Source of the DNA: Pacificimonas flava
Lineage (GTDB): Bacteria; Pseudomonadota; Alphaproteobacteria; Sphingomonadales; Sphingomonadaceae
Reading direction: 5' to 3'
NCBI RefSeq assembly: GCF_000342165.1
Contig: NZ_AMRV01000003.1
Coordinates: 248,001-312,000 of the forward strand
Length of the DNA: 64,000 bases
Below are positions 7,623 through 17,923 of the stretch, one piece after another (the first letter of the stretch is position 1; every line of letters begins with the position of its first letter). The notes under the pieces are model-generated. The model was not told the DNA's origin and made no database searches. It saw nothing but the letters and a program-made list of their open reading frames with translations. The translations under genes were made by a program, and so were the position numbers.

Positions 7623-8204
7623 CTAGAGCGACTTCGCACCCTTCCCGCCGGCGGGGCCGAAATAGCGGTCGGTCGGCCGGATCGGGAGTCCGTCGATCGA
7701 GCGGGTTCGCGATTGCACGACTTCAACCCAGGCGTCACCGTCGGCACCGGCATGCGCCTTCGTCAGCGTGTCGCGCGGGCGCTCCACATGCATGACGGGT
7801 ACGCCCCAGCCGCAACTCGTCTGCACGCTTTCAACGGCGATAGAAAAAATCTGCCGTGTGCCGGTCAATATCTCGAACTGCGGCGCCAGCGCATCCCAGT
7901 CCGCGTCCTGTGGCAGCACGGCGCGGCCGCGGCCATAGATTCGCAGGATGTTGGCCGGGTTTTCGAAGCCGCAAAACATGATCGTGATGCGTCCGTCCGC
8001 CGCCAGATGCGCGTGCGTCTCATTGCCGGAGCCGCCCAGGTCGAGATAGCCGACATGATCAGGCGTTAGCACGCGAAACGTATCCAGCCCCTTCGGACTG
8101 AGATTGATCCGGCCGCTTGCCGCTGCGGTGGCGGTGAAGAACACCGGTTGCCGCCTGATAAAGGCGATATGCTTCTCGCTCAGCGCATCGGAGAATTCGG
8201 CCAT
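7623..8204 (-). CDS. pyridoxamine 5'-phosphate oxidase family flavoprotein
   Basis: A 193-residue split-barrel FMN-binding protein. The N-terminal region (VFFTATAAASGRINLSPKGLD) matches the short-chain PNPOx-like family rather than PdxH itself; the barrel continues through GRITIMFCGFENPANILRIYGRG. The C-terminal ~70 residues are family-specific (CGWGVPVM). Substrate unknown; members include F420/FMN-dependent reductases and stress-related flavoproteins. The start may be 8204 or the ATG three codons upstream at 8213; neither has a strong ribosome site. It is the upstream gene of a two-gene operon with the DUF2007 gene. Confidence 0.85.
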   Translation of the reverse strand: MAEFSDALSEKHIAFIRRQPVFFTATAAASGRINLSPKGLDTFRVLTPDHVGYLDLGGSGNETHAHLAADGRITIMFCGFENPANILRIYGRGRAVLPQDADWDALAPQFEILTGTRQIFSIAVESVQTSCGWGVPVMHVERPRDTLTKAHAGADGDAWVEVVQSRTRSIDGLPIRPTDRYFGPAGGKGAKSL

Positions 8205-8308
8205 GCACAGCATGATAGGGGGTTCGCGCGCCGCTGGCGAGAGGTGCGCGCGTTACCGAAGAGTCGTTGTCTCGCCGCCCGGTCGCAGGGGGCGCCCCGG
8301 GGTGGCGG

Positions 8309-9742
8309 TCAGGCCGACGCCGTGCCGCCGACGGTCAGCCCCTCGGCCAGCAGAGTCGGCTGCCCGACGCCAGCCGGGACGGACTGGCCGCCCTTGCCGC
8401 AAACGCCGATCCCCTCGTCGAGAGCGAAGTCGGTGCCGATCGCCTTTACGCGGTTCATCACCTCCGGCCCCGATCCGATCAGCGTCGCGCCCTTGATCGG
8501 CCGCGTGATCTTACCGTTCTCGATCAGATAGGCCTCGGTGCACGAAAAGACAAACTTGCCGCTGGTGATATCCACCTGCCCGCCGCCGAAGCTTTTCGTG
8601 TAGATGCCGTTGCCGGCGCGTTTGACGATCTCCTCCGGATCGTCATTACCCGCGCGCATGAAGGTATTCGTCATGCGCGGCATCGGCGCGTGCGCGTAGC
8701 TTTCGCGGCGACCATTGCCAGTGGGCGCTACGCCCATCAGGCGTGCGTTCAGCCGATCCTGCATATAGCCCTTCAGCACGCCGTCCTCGATCAGCACATT
8801 CTCCTGCGTCGGCGTGCCCTCATCATCGATGGTCAGCGAACCCCGCCGCTCGTCGAGATCGCCCTGATCGACGACGGTCACGCCCTTCGCCGCGACCTGT
8901 TCGCCGATGCGGCCGGAGAAGGTCGACTGGCCCTTGCGGTTGAAATCGCCCTCCAGCCCGTGGCCGACGGCTTCGTGCAGCAGCACGCCGCACCAGCCGG
9001 AGCCGAGGACGACATTCATCTGTCCCGCCGGCGCATCCACGCTGTCGAGGTTGGTCAGCGCCTGGGCCAGCGCCATGTCGATGGACCGCTGCCAACTCTC
9101 CTCGTTCATCAATCGCTCCAGGTCATAGCGACCGCCAAGGCCGTGATAACCGCGTTCGCGCCGGCCGTTCGACTCTGCCACGATCTCGACGTTCAGGCGG
9201 ACGAGCGGGCGGATGTCGCGTACCGTGAACCCGTCGGCGCGGACGATCTCGACCGCCGAATGGCTCGACACCATGGAGATGGAAACCTGACGCACACGCG
9301 GATCACGGGCACGCGCGGCTGCGTCGATGCGGCCGAGCAGCGCCACCTTGTCGGCGAACGGCGTCGCGTCGAGGGGGTTCGCATCTCCATAGAGGCGCTG
9401 ATTGGTGCGCACCGGCGGCTGCACCTGAATCGCGTCGTGCCCCTTCGCCGCCAGGCCCACCGTCTCCCCGGCGCGGCGGATGGCTGCTTCGGTCATGACG
9501 TTCGAATGGGCAAAAGCGGTCTTCTCGCCCGCGAGACCGCGCAGGCCGAAGCCGCGCATATGATCGTAATTGGCGCTCTTCAATCGTCCATCGTCGAAGG
9601 AGAAGCTCTCGGTCACGGCGTTCTGGACATAGAGCTCCCCGTCGTCGGTGCCGCGCAGCACGTCGGCGACGATGGCGGGAATACGGGCGGGGTCGAGTTC
9701 GGTGCCGCCATAGAGCTGCACCTGCGGGTCGGTCGTGGTCAT
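8309..9742 (-). CDS. tldD: metalloprotease TldD
   Basis: TldD of the TldD/TldE (PmbA) heterodimeric zinc protease, which cleaves unfolded peptides and matures microcin B17 or CcdA in enterobacteria. The 477-residue protein has the HEAVGHGLEGD zinc motif in the middle and the characteristic C-terminal GVCGKGGQS. The start at 9742 follows GGTGGGC; another ATG lies three codons upstream (9751). The TldE partner is not next to it. The M48 protease gene lies upstream on the same strand 46 bases away, so the two proteases are probably co-transcribed. Confidence 0.94.
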   Translation of the reverse strand: MTTTDPQVQLYGGTELDPARIPAIVADVLRGTDDGELYVQNAVTESFSFDDGRLKSANYDHMRGFGLRGLAGEKTAFAHSNVMTEAAIRRAGETVGLAAKGHDAIQVQPPVRTNQRLYGDANPLDATPFADKVALLGRIDAAARARDPRVRQVSISMVSSHSAVEIVRADGFTVRDIRPLVRLNVEIVAESNGRRERGYHGLGGRYDLERLMNEESWQRSIDMALAQALTNLDSVDAPAGQMNVVLGSGWCGVLLHEAVGHGLEGDFNRKGQSTFSGRIGEQVAAKGVTVVDQGDLDERRGSLTIDDEGTPTQENVLIEDGVLKGYMQDRLNARLMGVAPTGNGRRESYAHAPMPRMTNTFMRAGNDDPEEIVKRAGNGIYTKSFGGGQVDITSGKFVFSCTEAYLIENGKITRPIKGATLIGSGPEVMNRVKAIGTDFALDEGIGVCGKGGQSVPAGVGQPTLLAEGLTVGGTASA

Positions 9743-9788
9743 GCCCACCATATGAGAGGGACCGGCGCCCGATGCCACCCCGATGCCG

Positions 9789-10979
9789 TTATTCCGCCTC
9801 CTCCAGATGTTCAGCCTTCCACTGCATGGCGGTGGTCGCGCGCGTGCGGCCGGACGGGTGGTCAAAGAAGATGCGCTCCTCCCACAGACCCGGTTCCAGC
9901 TTTCTGTAGGTGGACAGCTTCATGGCGATGGCGGCGAAACCATCCGGTTCCCGTGCCGCGTTCAGGCCGAAGACATCAGCCTCCTGCTCGCTTGTCCGGA
10001 CCATCGTGTTTGTCACCGGCGTCAGCGCCAGAAAGAACAGGGACAGGACGATGGCGGCAACGGGGATGATGGTGCGGTCACCGAGGGAGGATATGCTCCA
10101 GGCCGCGCCCCTGCGCCGAACAGCCGCATGGCCGGCCCAGGCCAGGATGCCGAACAGGACGAGGATGATGAGCGCGAAGACAGGTATCATCTTCGGAATG
10201 TGATTGAGGACATAATGGCCGAGCTCGTGCCCCATCACCGCCTTCACCTCTGCCGGAGAGCCCTGTCGCAGCAGATTGTCATTGAGGCTGATGCGGACGG
10301 TCGGGCCGAGACCCTGCACGTTCGCGCTGATGCGGTTCGACTGGCGAGAGGCATCGACGACATAGACATTGTCCGCCGGCACGCCGTTCGCGCGGGCCAT
10401 GGACAATATGTCCTCCTTCAGCGGACTTTCCTGCATGGGCCGATAATCGTTGAACAGGGGCGCGACGAGGACGGGCGACACGAGGATCATGAACGTCATC
10501 ACGGCGATCATCAGGCCCGTTCCCCAGGCCCACCATGTACGCGGCGCGCGGCGGATCACCGCCAGGATACCGGCCGCGACCAGCGCGAAAACCACCGCGC
10601 CGAGCAGGAGCGAGAGGCCCCACTCGCCAATCCAGGCACCGAAATCCTGTGTGGACAGTCCGTATCGATGCTCTCGTACGAAACCGGTGTAGATCGTCCA
10701 GGGAAGCAGGATGAGCGAAATCGCAAGCATGTAGATCGCCGCAAAGACGATGTCCGCCAGCCAGACGCGCTTCGTCCGCCGCTGAACCGCAGCGGACACC
10801 CGCTTTGCCCATCCGAAATGAAGGATCGCCCAATTGACCGCCACGGACAGGAGGGCGCCCCAGAGAAGAAGCCAGTACCCGCCCTCAAAGTACGCATCGG
10901 AATTCGCGCGCGCGGCGCCGCTGACGGTGGCGAGGTAGCGCTGCACCTCTGCCGCGACATTGAACTGATCAGGATCCAT
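9789..10979 (-). CDS. M48 family membrane metallopeptidase (Ste24-like)
   Basis: Integral-membrane zinc protease of 396 residues related to Ste24/HtpX. Zinc ligands are in MGHELGHYVLNH and the third ligand in SEQEADVFGL. About six hydrophobic segments flank the active site: one near residue 40, two around 90-160, and a pair after the HExxH. The ~35 residues before the first membrane segment mention no signal sequence. Start at 10979 follows GGGAGGGCGG. In bacteria such enzymes degrade misfolded membrane proteins. The neighbouring TldD suggests a shared proteolysis operon, which is inference. Confidence 0.9.
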   Translation of the reverse strand: MDPDQFNVAAEVQRYLATVSGAARANSDAYFEGGYWLLLWGALLSVAVNWAILHFGWAKRVSAAVQRRTKRVWLADIVFAAIYMLAISLILLPWTIYTGFVREHRYGLSTQDFGAWIGEWGLSLLLGAVVFALVAAGILAVIRRAPRTWWAWGTGLMIAVMTFMILVSPVLVAPLFNDYRPMQESPLKEDILSMARANGVPADNVYVVDASRQSNRISANVQGLGPTVRISLNDNLLRQGSPAEVKAVMGHELGHYVLNHIPKMIPVFALIILVLFGILAWAGHAAVRRRGAAWSISSLGDRTIIPVAAIVLSLFFLALTPVTNTMVRTSEQEADVFGLNAAREPDGFAAIAMKLSTYRKLEPGLWEERIFFDHPSGRTRATTAMQWKAEHLEEAE

Positions 10980-11086
10980 GATGGCCGCCCTCCCCCCCCA
11001 AGAAACGAACGCTGTTTTATTTCTATAACACACTCATGTAAAGCACCAGGGTGATGGGCCGCGGCGAGAGGTATAGTTTCCATCCC

Positions 11087-12103
11087 ATGTACCGACTCTA
11101 CGGCCTTCGCCCGTCCTTCTACACCCGCAAGGTCGCGGCCATGCTGACGGCCATGCGCCTGCCGCACGAGGATCTTCTGAAAAGCGCGGACATCGCCGCC
11201 GAGATCGAGGCGGCGGTGGACGGATACCGCAAGTTTCCCGTCGTCGAGACTCCGGAGGGCGACTGGCTGAAGGATTCGACGGACATCGGCCTGGCGCTGG
11301 ACGCAGCGCATCCGGACAGGTCGATCCTGCCCGACGACCCTGCCATGCGCGCCGCCGCGCTGATGCTGGACGACTGGATCGACGAATGGCTGATCCGCCC
11401 GGTGCTGCACTGGCGCGTGACGGACGAGGACAATCGCCGCTGGACTGCACGGCATGCGGTCGCCGGCATGAACGGCGAACCGGACCCGGGCGAGGATTCC
11501 GGCCCCGCCTACGACCATCCGGGCGTCGGCTATGCGATGACGTTCTTCGCCGGCGCGGGGGCCGTCAACCGGGTCGGCGCCGACTATGAGAATGAGGTTC
11601 TCGACCTTCTGACGCGCGCCGCCGACGCGCTGAGTGCGCATTTCGAGATGCGGCCCTTCCTACTCGGAACGCGGATTTCGCTTCCCGACTTCGCACTTTA
11701 CGGCATGCTGGAGGCCGGTTTGCTCTGGGAACCGGCGGCGCGCGCATATGTAGAACCGCGGTGGCCTGCCCTGCGCGCCTTCAAGCGCCGCGTCGAGGGC
11801 GTAGAAGCGGGAGAGGGCGTTTTCGATACGGCGGACACCGCACCGCCCACGCTGGCGGCGTTGGTGCGGATCGCGGGTGACGATTTCGCCGATTTCCTTG
11901 CCGCCAACGCTCGCGCGCTCGCTGCCAATGAGACCGGAGCCACCTGGGCTGGCAAGCATATGCGAACACGCGGCTTCACGGAGAAATGCCGCCAGGCGAC
12001 GGGGCGCACGATCACCGCCCTGACGGACAGCCAGAAGGAATCTCTAAGGACGCTCGGCGCGGACCGGTTAATGGCAGCTTATCTGGGCGACGGATCGGAG
12101 TGA
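11087..12103 (+). CDS. glutathione S-transferase family protein, long form
   Basis: A 338-residue protein with an N-terminal thioredoxin-like GST domain (YRLYGLRPSFYTRKVAAM; KFPVVETPEGDWLKDSTDI holds the cis-Pro and glutathione gamma-Glu-binding region) and an all-helical C-terminal domain, extended by ~100 residues relative to ordinary GSTs. The extension (around residues 240-338) has no recognised motif. The start at 11087 is preceded by GAGAGG about 15 bases upstream, which is distant. Transcribed divergently from the M48 protease gene. Substrate unknown. Confidence 0.82.
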   Translation: MYRLYGLRPSFYTRKVAAMLTAMRLPHEDLLKSADIAAEIEAAVDGYRKFPVVETPEGDWLKDSTDIGLALDAAHPDRSILPDDPAMRAAALMLDDWIDEWLIRPVLHWRVTDEDNRRWTARHAVAGMNGEPDPGEDSGPAYDHPGVGYAMTFFAGAGAVNRVGADYENEVLDLLTRAADALSAHFEMRPFLLGTRISLPDFALYGMLEAGLLWEPAARAYVEPRWPALRAFKRRVEGVEAGEGVFDTADTAPPTLAALVRIAGDDFADFLAANARALAANETGATWAGKHMRTRGFTEKCRQATGRTITALTDSQKESLRTLGADRLMAAYLGDGSE

Positions 12104-12166
12104 GAGCACGTCCGCTTCGGCGGCCGCGCCCTCACTTCGCGAATCGGCTTCGGTATCTGCCGCGGA

Positions 12167-12757
12167 TCAGGCCAACCCCTCCGCTTCCATGGCCTGCTCG
12201 ACGGCGGGACGCGACAGGATACGCCCGCGATAGAAGCCTAGGCGGTCCGACACGGCAATGCCCATCTTGTCGGCCCAGAGCAGCATCACGATCGCGTAGC
12301 AGTCGGCGATGGAGAAGCTCGGTCCGGCAACATATTCATCCTCGCCCAGCATCTGCGACAGGTGACTGAACTTGTCCGAAAGCGTCTCCTTCGCCTTCTC
12401 CTTGTCGGCGTCGGACGCGCCCTTGAACAGCGGCGCGAAGCCCTTGTGCACCTCCGTCGTGATGAAAGCGACGGCCTCCAGGACGCGGTAGCGTGCCGCG
12501 CACTCCTTCGGCAGCAACTGCCCGGCCCTTTCGGCGATCATGATCAGAAGCGCCGCATTTTCGGTGAAGACCTGTCCGTTCTCCTCAAGCGCCGGGACCG
12601 CTCCTTTCGGATTGATCTCGCGGTAGTCGCGGCCGTCCTCGGTGGTCTTTGCCTTCAGGTCGACATGCACAAGCTCATGCGGCAGTCCCGCTTCCTTCAG
12701 CGCGATATGATCGGCAAGGCTGCAGGCGCCGGGTGAGTAGTACAGCGTCAGGCTCAT
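12167..12757 (-). CDS. beta-class glutathione S-transferase
   Basis: A 196-residue cytosolic GST. The N-terminal motif LYYSPGACSLADHI is diagnostic for the bacterial beta class, with the catalytic cysteine (Cys12) in place of Tyr/Ser. NPKGAVPALEENGQ supplies the cis-Pro loop and TENAALLIMIAE the glutathione gamma-Glu site. The helical C-terminal domain carries the usual N-capping box region (FSIADCYAI). It overlaps the stop of the upstream 81-aa gene by four bases (ATGA) and is expressed with it. Role is probably detoxification or oxidative-stress defence. Confidence 0.92.
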   Translation of the reverse strand: MSLTLYYSPGACSLADHIALKEAGLPHELVHVDLKAKTTEDGRDYREINPKGAVPALEENGQVFTENAALLIMIAERAGQLLPKECAARYRVLEAVAFITTEVHKGFAPLFKGASDADKEKAKETLSDKFSHLSQMLGEDEYVAGPSFSIADCYAIVMLLWADKMGIAVSDRLGFYRGRILSRPAVEQAMEAEGLA

Positions 12758-12999
12758 GAACGGTCGGCCTGACCGTCGCGCGCACTGCCCTTCCGATCTT
12801 CGAATTGCTGCTTGTCCTCCTTGGTGACACCCTCCTGCGCTTCGGGGTCGCGCACGCGCTCCTCGCTGGCCTGCGTTGCCACATCGGTCTGCAGATCGCC
12901 GCCGGCGCGGCCCTGCTCGTCAGGGGTGGCCGGGCCTTCGGTCAGCGGCTTGTCGTCGTGGCGCCTTGCCGTTTCGGTGCGGCGGTTCTCGTCTGTCAT
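12754..12999 (-). CDS. small hydrophilic protein, probably disordered, 81 aa
   Basis: Family not recognised. The sequence is almost free of hydrophobic residues and is rich in Asp, Glu, Arg, Gln and Gly (KPLTEGPATPDEQGRAGG), suggesting an intrinsically disordered, stress-type protein. The start at 12999 has a good GGAGG seven bases upstream, which overrides a longer frame from 13092. It is translationally coupled to the beta-class GST through ATGA overlap. The strong ribosome site and coupling argue that it is expressed; function cannot be assigned. Confidence 0.7.
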   Translation of the reverse strand: MTDENRRTETARRHDDKPLTEGPATPDEQGRAGGDLQTDVATQASEERVRDPEAQEGVTKEDKQQFEDRKGSARDGQADRS

Positions 13000-13097
13000 G
13001 GCTTGTCCTCCATTGGTCACTGCCCTGCCAACGTAGCGCCGCAGCGCCCCGTTCCGATGCTTGCCAAGCAGAGGCCACTCAGGCATCCGCACAGGCC

Positions 13098-13625
13098 ATG
13101 GACGACCTCGATTTTTCCTTGCGCACGGCAGGTCCGCAGGATGCAGAGCGCCTGTCTCTCATCGGTCAGGCGACGTTCCTCGAAAGCTTCGCGGACATCC
13201 TGCCCGGAGAGGACATCGTTCTCCACTGCCGGCGGCAGCATGCCGAGGCGGACTATCGTCAGCGGCTCGCCAGTCAGGGCCATGCGCTTTGGCTGGCGGA
13301 GCTGCGGAAGGGCGCACCCATCGGCTACGCGGCGCTGTCGCCCCCGGACCTGCCGACGGTGGAAGCCGCAGAGGGCGATGTCGAACTCAAGCGAATCTAC
13401 GTCCTCTCCCGCTTCCACGGCACCGGCGTCGCGCGGGCGCTGATGGCGGCAGCGGTCGAACGGGCGAAACAGATGAACGGCCGCCGGCTATTGCTCGGCG
13501 TCTATGGACGCAACGGCCGCGCCATCCGTTTCTATCAGAAAAACGGCATGACGATCATCGGCACCCGCCAGTTTCAAGTCGGCGAGAATCATTATGACGA
13601 CGTGGTGATGGCCCGCGAACTCTGA
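13098..13625 (+). CDS. GNAT family N-acetyltransferase
   Basis: A 175-residue acetyltransferase. Motif A for acetyl-CoA binding is at about residues 103-120 (LSRFHGTGVARALMAAA, a variant of RxxGxG/A), preceded by the VELKRIYV strand; motif B is in LLLGVYGRNGRAIRFYQKNG. The acceptor substrate is unknown; the closest recognisable types are RimI-like or spermidine-like acetyltransferases. It is divergent from the 81-aa gene, with about 100 bases between starts, and converges on msrA. Confidence 0.88.
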   Translation: MDDLDFSLRTAGPQDAERLSLIGQATFLESFADILPGEDIVLHCRRQHAEADYRQRLASQGHALWLAELRKGAPIGYAALSPPDLPTVEAAEGDVELKRIYVLSRFHGTGVARALMAAAVERAKQMNGRRLLLGVYGRNGRAIRFYQKNGMTIIGTRQFQVGENHYDDVVMAREL

Positions 13626-13640
13626 CGCCTCGAAACAGAG

Positions 13641-14183
13641 TTAGTCCGCCACGCCGGGTTTCAATTTCTCACGATACTCTTCCCGGAATTTCCGCACCTT
13701 CGGACCGACGACGAAGTTGCAATAGGGTGTCGTATCGCCGGTGCGGGCGTAATAATCCTGATGCTCGCGCTCGCCGGGCCACCATTTCCCCTCCTCGATG
13801 GTCGTGACCACCGGATCGTCCCACAAGAGATTGGCGCGCTCGATCGCAGCCTGCGCCTCGGCGCGCTGACCGTCGGACAGGGGGAAGATGGCGCTGCGAT
13901 ATTGCGGGCCGACATCGTTCCCCTGCCGATCCTTGGTCGTCGGATCGTGAATGTGGAAGAAGATATCGAGCAGGTCCTCGTACGTCAGTTCGGCGGGGTC
14001 GAACTCCACCTTCACCGCTTCCGCATGGCCGGTCTCCTTGCCGCAAACCTGCTCGTAGGTGGGATTTTCGACGTCACCGCCGATATAGCCCGATTCCACA
14101 TGGCTGACGCCCTTCAGATCGTCGAACACCGCCTCCAGACACCAGAAGCAGCCGCCGGCAAGAATCGCGGTTTCCGTGGACAT
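13641..14183 (-). CDS. msrA: peptide-methionine (S)-S-oxide reductase MsrA
   Basis: Reduces the S-epimer of methionine sulfoxide in oxidised proteins. The 180-residue protein carries the catalytic GCFWC motif at residues 11-15, the GYIGG and GKETGHAEAV segments of the family, and EHQDYYAR near the C-terminus. A second cysteine at TTPYCNFV is positioned C-terminally and may recycle the enzyme. The ATG at 14183 follows AAGGGATTATGTC. It is divergent from the glycerophosphodiesterase gene; no msrB is adjacent. Confidence 0.96.
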   Translation of the reverse strand: MSTETAILAGGCFWCLEAVFDDLKGVSHVESGYIGGDVENPTYEQVCGKETGHAEAVKVEFDPAELTYEDLLDIFFHIHDPTTKDRQGNDVGPQYRSAIFPLSDGQRAEAQAAIERANLLWDDPVVTTIEEGKWWPGEREHQDYYARTGDTTPYCNFVVGPKVRKFREEYREKLKPGVAD

Positions 14184-14260
14184 GACATAATCCCTTCATC
14201 GAAAAGCGTTTGATACCGGATGTCGTGGCGGGCGCGTGCCCGTTCAAGCTGTAGGAACGC

Positions 14261-15283
14261 ATGATGTACCGGATTGTCCCCGCCGCTCTTTTCCTCCTCG
14301 CCGCCATCGCGCCCCTGGCGGCCGCAGCCGCCACGGACGCGCCGATCCTGATCGCGCATCGGGGTGCCAGCGGGGAACGGCCCGAACACACGCTGGCCGC
14401 CTATGAACTCGCCATCGACCAGGGCGCGGATTTCATCGAGCCCGACCTCGTCTCCACGAAGGACGGCGTTCTCGTCGCGCGGCACGAGAACGAGATTTCG
14501 GGCACCACCGACGTGGCGGACCACCCGGAATTCTCGAATCGCAGAACGGTGAAGAGCATCGACGGCAAACAGGTCCGGGGCTGGTTCACCGAGGATTTCA
14601 CGCTCGCGGAACTGCAAACCCTGAAGGCCAGGAAGCGCCTGCCGGAATTGCGGGGGACGGAGTATGACGGGCGTTTCGGCATTCCCACGCTCAAGGACAT
14701 CATCGCGCTCGCAAAGCGGCGCGGTGTCGGTCTCTATCCGGAAACGAAGCACTCCGCCTATTTTCGAGATATCGGCCTCTCGCTCGAGGAGCCGCTCGTC
14801 GCGGCACTGAATGCGGCAAACTGGACCGCGGTGGACGATCCGGTCTTCATTCAATCCTTCGAAACGGAAAATCTGAAGCGGCTTTCGAGCATGACGGACC
14901 TGCGCCTCGTCCAGCTCGTCGGCGCGCCGGACCAGGCTGTTCCGGGCGGGGACGGTCTTCATTACGCGGATCTGCTGACGACCGAGGGTCTCGCCACCGT
15001 CGCAGCCTATGCGACAGGTCTGGGGCCGCCGAAACAGATGGTGATCGACGAGAATGGCGCCCCAACCGGCATCGTCGAGGCCGCGCAACGCGCGGGCCTG
15101 ACCGTCCATAGCTGGACGTTTCGCGCGGAGAACGCCTTCCTCGCGCCGGCGTACCGGACGGAGGGGGGCGATGCTGCTCATGGTGACATGGCGGGGGAGA
15201 TCTGCGCGCAGATCAAGATCGGCATCAACGGGCTGTTTTCCGACTTCCCTGCGCTCGCCAAGGCCGCAATGGAACGCTGCTGA
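14261..15283 (+). CDS. glpQ: periplasmic glycerophosphodiester phosphodiesterase (GlpQ-like)
   Basis: Hydrolyses glycerophosphodiesters to glycerol-3-phosphate and alcohol. A signal peptide spans about residues 1-23 (ending AAAAATDA), so the enzyme is exported. Catalytic motifs are HRGASGERPEHT and, ~40 residues on, EPDLVSTKDGVLVARHE, covering both catalytic histidines and the metal-binding Glu/Asp. YPETKH supplies another metal ligand. The 340-residue length fits the GlpQ rather than the shorter cytosolic UgpQ type. Starts at 14261 or 14264; AGGA lies upstream. Confidence 0.92.
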   Translation: MMYRIVPAALFLLAAIAPLAAAAATDAPILIAHRGASGERPEHTLAAYELAIDQGADFIEPDLVSTKDGVLVARHENEISGTTDVADHPEFSNRRTVKSIDGKQVRGWFTEDFTLAELQTLKARKRLPELRGTEYDGRFGIPTLKDIIALAKRRGVGLYPETKHSAYFRDIGLSLEEPLVAALNAANWTAVDDPVFIQSFETENLKRLSSMTDLRLVQLVGAPDQAVPGGDGLHYADLLTTEGLATVAAYATGLGPPKQMVIDENGAPTGIVEAAQRAGLTVHSWTFRAENAFLAPAYRTEGGDAAHGDMAGEICAQIKIGINGLFSDFPALAKAAMERC

Positions 15284-15301
15284 AGCGTGGCCCGCGGCGG
15301 G

Positions 15302-16273
<972 letters not shown>

Positions 16274-16319
16274 CTATCGCCGGCGCCCCGGGTGCGCCAA
16301 GCACTTGCTCCAGGCGCGG

Positions 16320-17825
16320 CTATTCCGCCGCGACGGCGAAATCCGCACCCTTCGCCGCGGTGTCCGCCCCCGTCGTCTCGTCCGCATTGGAAAACAACAG
16401 CGTACCGTCGTCGACCACGCCCTTCATCAGGTCCTTGCGGTCGTTCAGATAATCGTGCGGCTGCTGCCAGGGCGCCTTCGTCGTCGATTTCGGGACCAGA
16501 TGCTCGGCGCGTTCGAAATAACCCGAAGACAGGTTGGAAAAGGGCGCCTCCTCGAAGTCGCCCTGCGGCATTTGCGGCGTTGCGACCGCGACCCCCCGCG
16601 CCTTCATCAGGTTGAGGAGGCGGCAGACATAGGTGGCGGTGATGTCCGCCTTCAGCGTCCAGCTGGCGTTCGTATAGCCAAAGGTCGCCGCAAGGTTCGG
16701 GACACCGGCGTACATGACGCCCTTATAGGGATAGGTGTCCTTTGGCCCGATCGTGCGCCCGTCGACCACCATCTCCATGCCGCCCAGCATCTTCAGGTTG
16801 AGCCCGGTCGCGGTGACGACGATGTCCGCCGGCAGTTCGCGGCCCGATTTCAGAAGGATACCGCCGGCTGTGAAACGCTCGATATGGTCGGTGACGATCT
16901 CCGCGTCGCCGCGCTTCAGCGCCTGGAACATGTCGGCATCAGGGATCAGGCAAAGGCGCTGCTCCCAGGGATTGTAGCGCGGCGTCAGGTGCGTATCGAT
17001 GTCGAACTCCGGTCCCAGATGTTCCCGGGCCATCGACAGCAGCCGGTCGCCCACTTTCTTCGGCTGCGACCGCGCGCGCTTGAAGAAGAAACTGCCGAGC
17101 CGGACATTCTTGAAGCGGGTCAGGCGGTAAGCGAGCATCTCCGGCAACCACCGGCGCAGGAGATTGGCGATCCGGTCCTCCGCCGGGCGCGAGACCATCC
17201 ATGTGGGCGAACGCTGCAGCATGGTGACGTGCGCAGCCTCTTTGGCGAGTTCCGGCACCAGCGTCACCGCCGTCGCGCCGGAGCCGATGATGACGACCCG
17301 CTTCCCTGCATAATCGAGGTCTTCCGGCCAGTGCTGCGGATGCACGAACTGCCCGGCAAATTCTTCCTCACCGGGAAATTCGGGCCGGTAGCCCCGATCG
17401 TAATCGTAATAGCCAGAGTTCATGTACAGGAAGCGGCAGCGCAGCCGCTCCTCCTGCCCCCCATGGTCGATGGTGACCGTCCACAGCGCGTCCGTGCTCG
17501 ACCATTCGCTGCGCACCACCCTTCGGTCGAAGCGGATGTGGCGGCGCAGATCGTGCTCGTCCGCCGTTTCGTTCACATAGTCGCGGATCGAGGGGCCGTC
17601 GGCGATGGCCTTTGCCTTCGTCCAGGGTTTGAAGACGTAGCCGAGCGTGTGCATGTCGCTGTCGGAGCGGATGCCGGGATAGCGGAACAGGTCCCATGTC
17701 CCGCCAATGGCGCTGCGCGCCTCGACAATGGCGAAGCTGAGGTCCGGACAGTCCTTGCGAAGATGCACCGCCGCGCCGATGCCACTGAGGCCCGCGCCGA
17801 CGATCAGAACGTCGAAAGTTTCCAT
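16320..17825 (-). CDS. flavin-containing monooxygenase / Baeyer-Villiger-type oxidoreductase
   Basis: FAD- and NADPH-dependent monooxygenase of 501 residues. The FAD site is GAGLSGIGAAVHL near the N-terminus, the NADPH site is IIGSGATAVTLVPELA near residue 185, and between them lies the fingerprint FAGQFVHPQHWP (FxGxxxHxxxWP), which defines the FMO/Baeyer-Villiger class. DLFRYPGIRSDSDMHT is also typical. Substrate could be a ketone, alkane-derived or aromatic compound. The start at 17825 follows GGGAGGG; the ATG six codons upstream would lose that ribosome site. Confidence 0.92.
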   Translation of the reverse strand: METFDVLIVGAGLSGIGAAVHLRKDCPDLSFAIVEARSAIGGTWDLFRYPGIRSDSDMHTLGYVFKPWTKAKAIADGPSIRDYVNETADEHDLRRHIRFDRRVVRSEWSSTDALWTVTIDHGGQEERLRCRFLYMNSGYYDYDRGYRPEFPGEEEFAGQFVHPQHWPEDLDYAGKRVVIIGSGATAVTLVPELAKEAAHVTMLQRSPTWMVSRPAEDRIANLLRRWLPEMLAYRLTRFKNVRLGSFFFKRARSQPKKVGDRLLSMAREHLGPEFDIDTHLTPRYNPWEQRLCLIPDADMFQALKRGDAEIVTDHIERFTAGGILLKSGRELPADIVVTATGLNLKMLGGMEMVVDGRTIGPKDTYPYKGVMYAGVPNLAATFGYTNASWTLKADITATYVCRLLNLMKARGVAVATPQMPQGDFEEAPFSNLSSGYFERAEHLVPKSTTKAPWQQPHDYLNDRKDLMKGVVDDGTLLFSNADETTGADTAAKGADFAVAAE

Positions 17826-17923
17826 TGGCTCAAACCCTCCCAAGGTTTGAGCAGAACTTAGGAGTACGCCGCCGCCCTCACAAGCTAGCGAGGCCGGGAG
17901 GGGGCGGGGGACCGGGCATCCGG

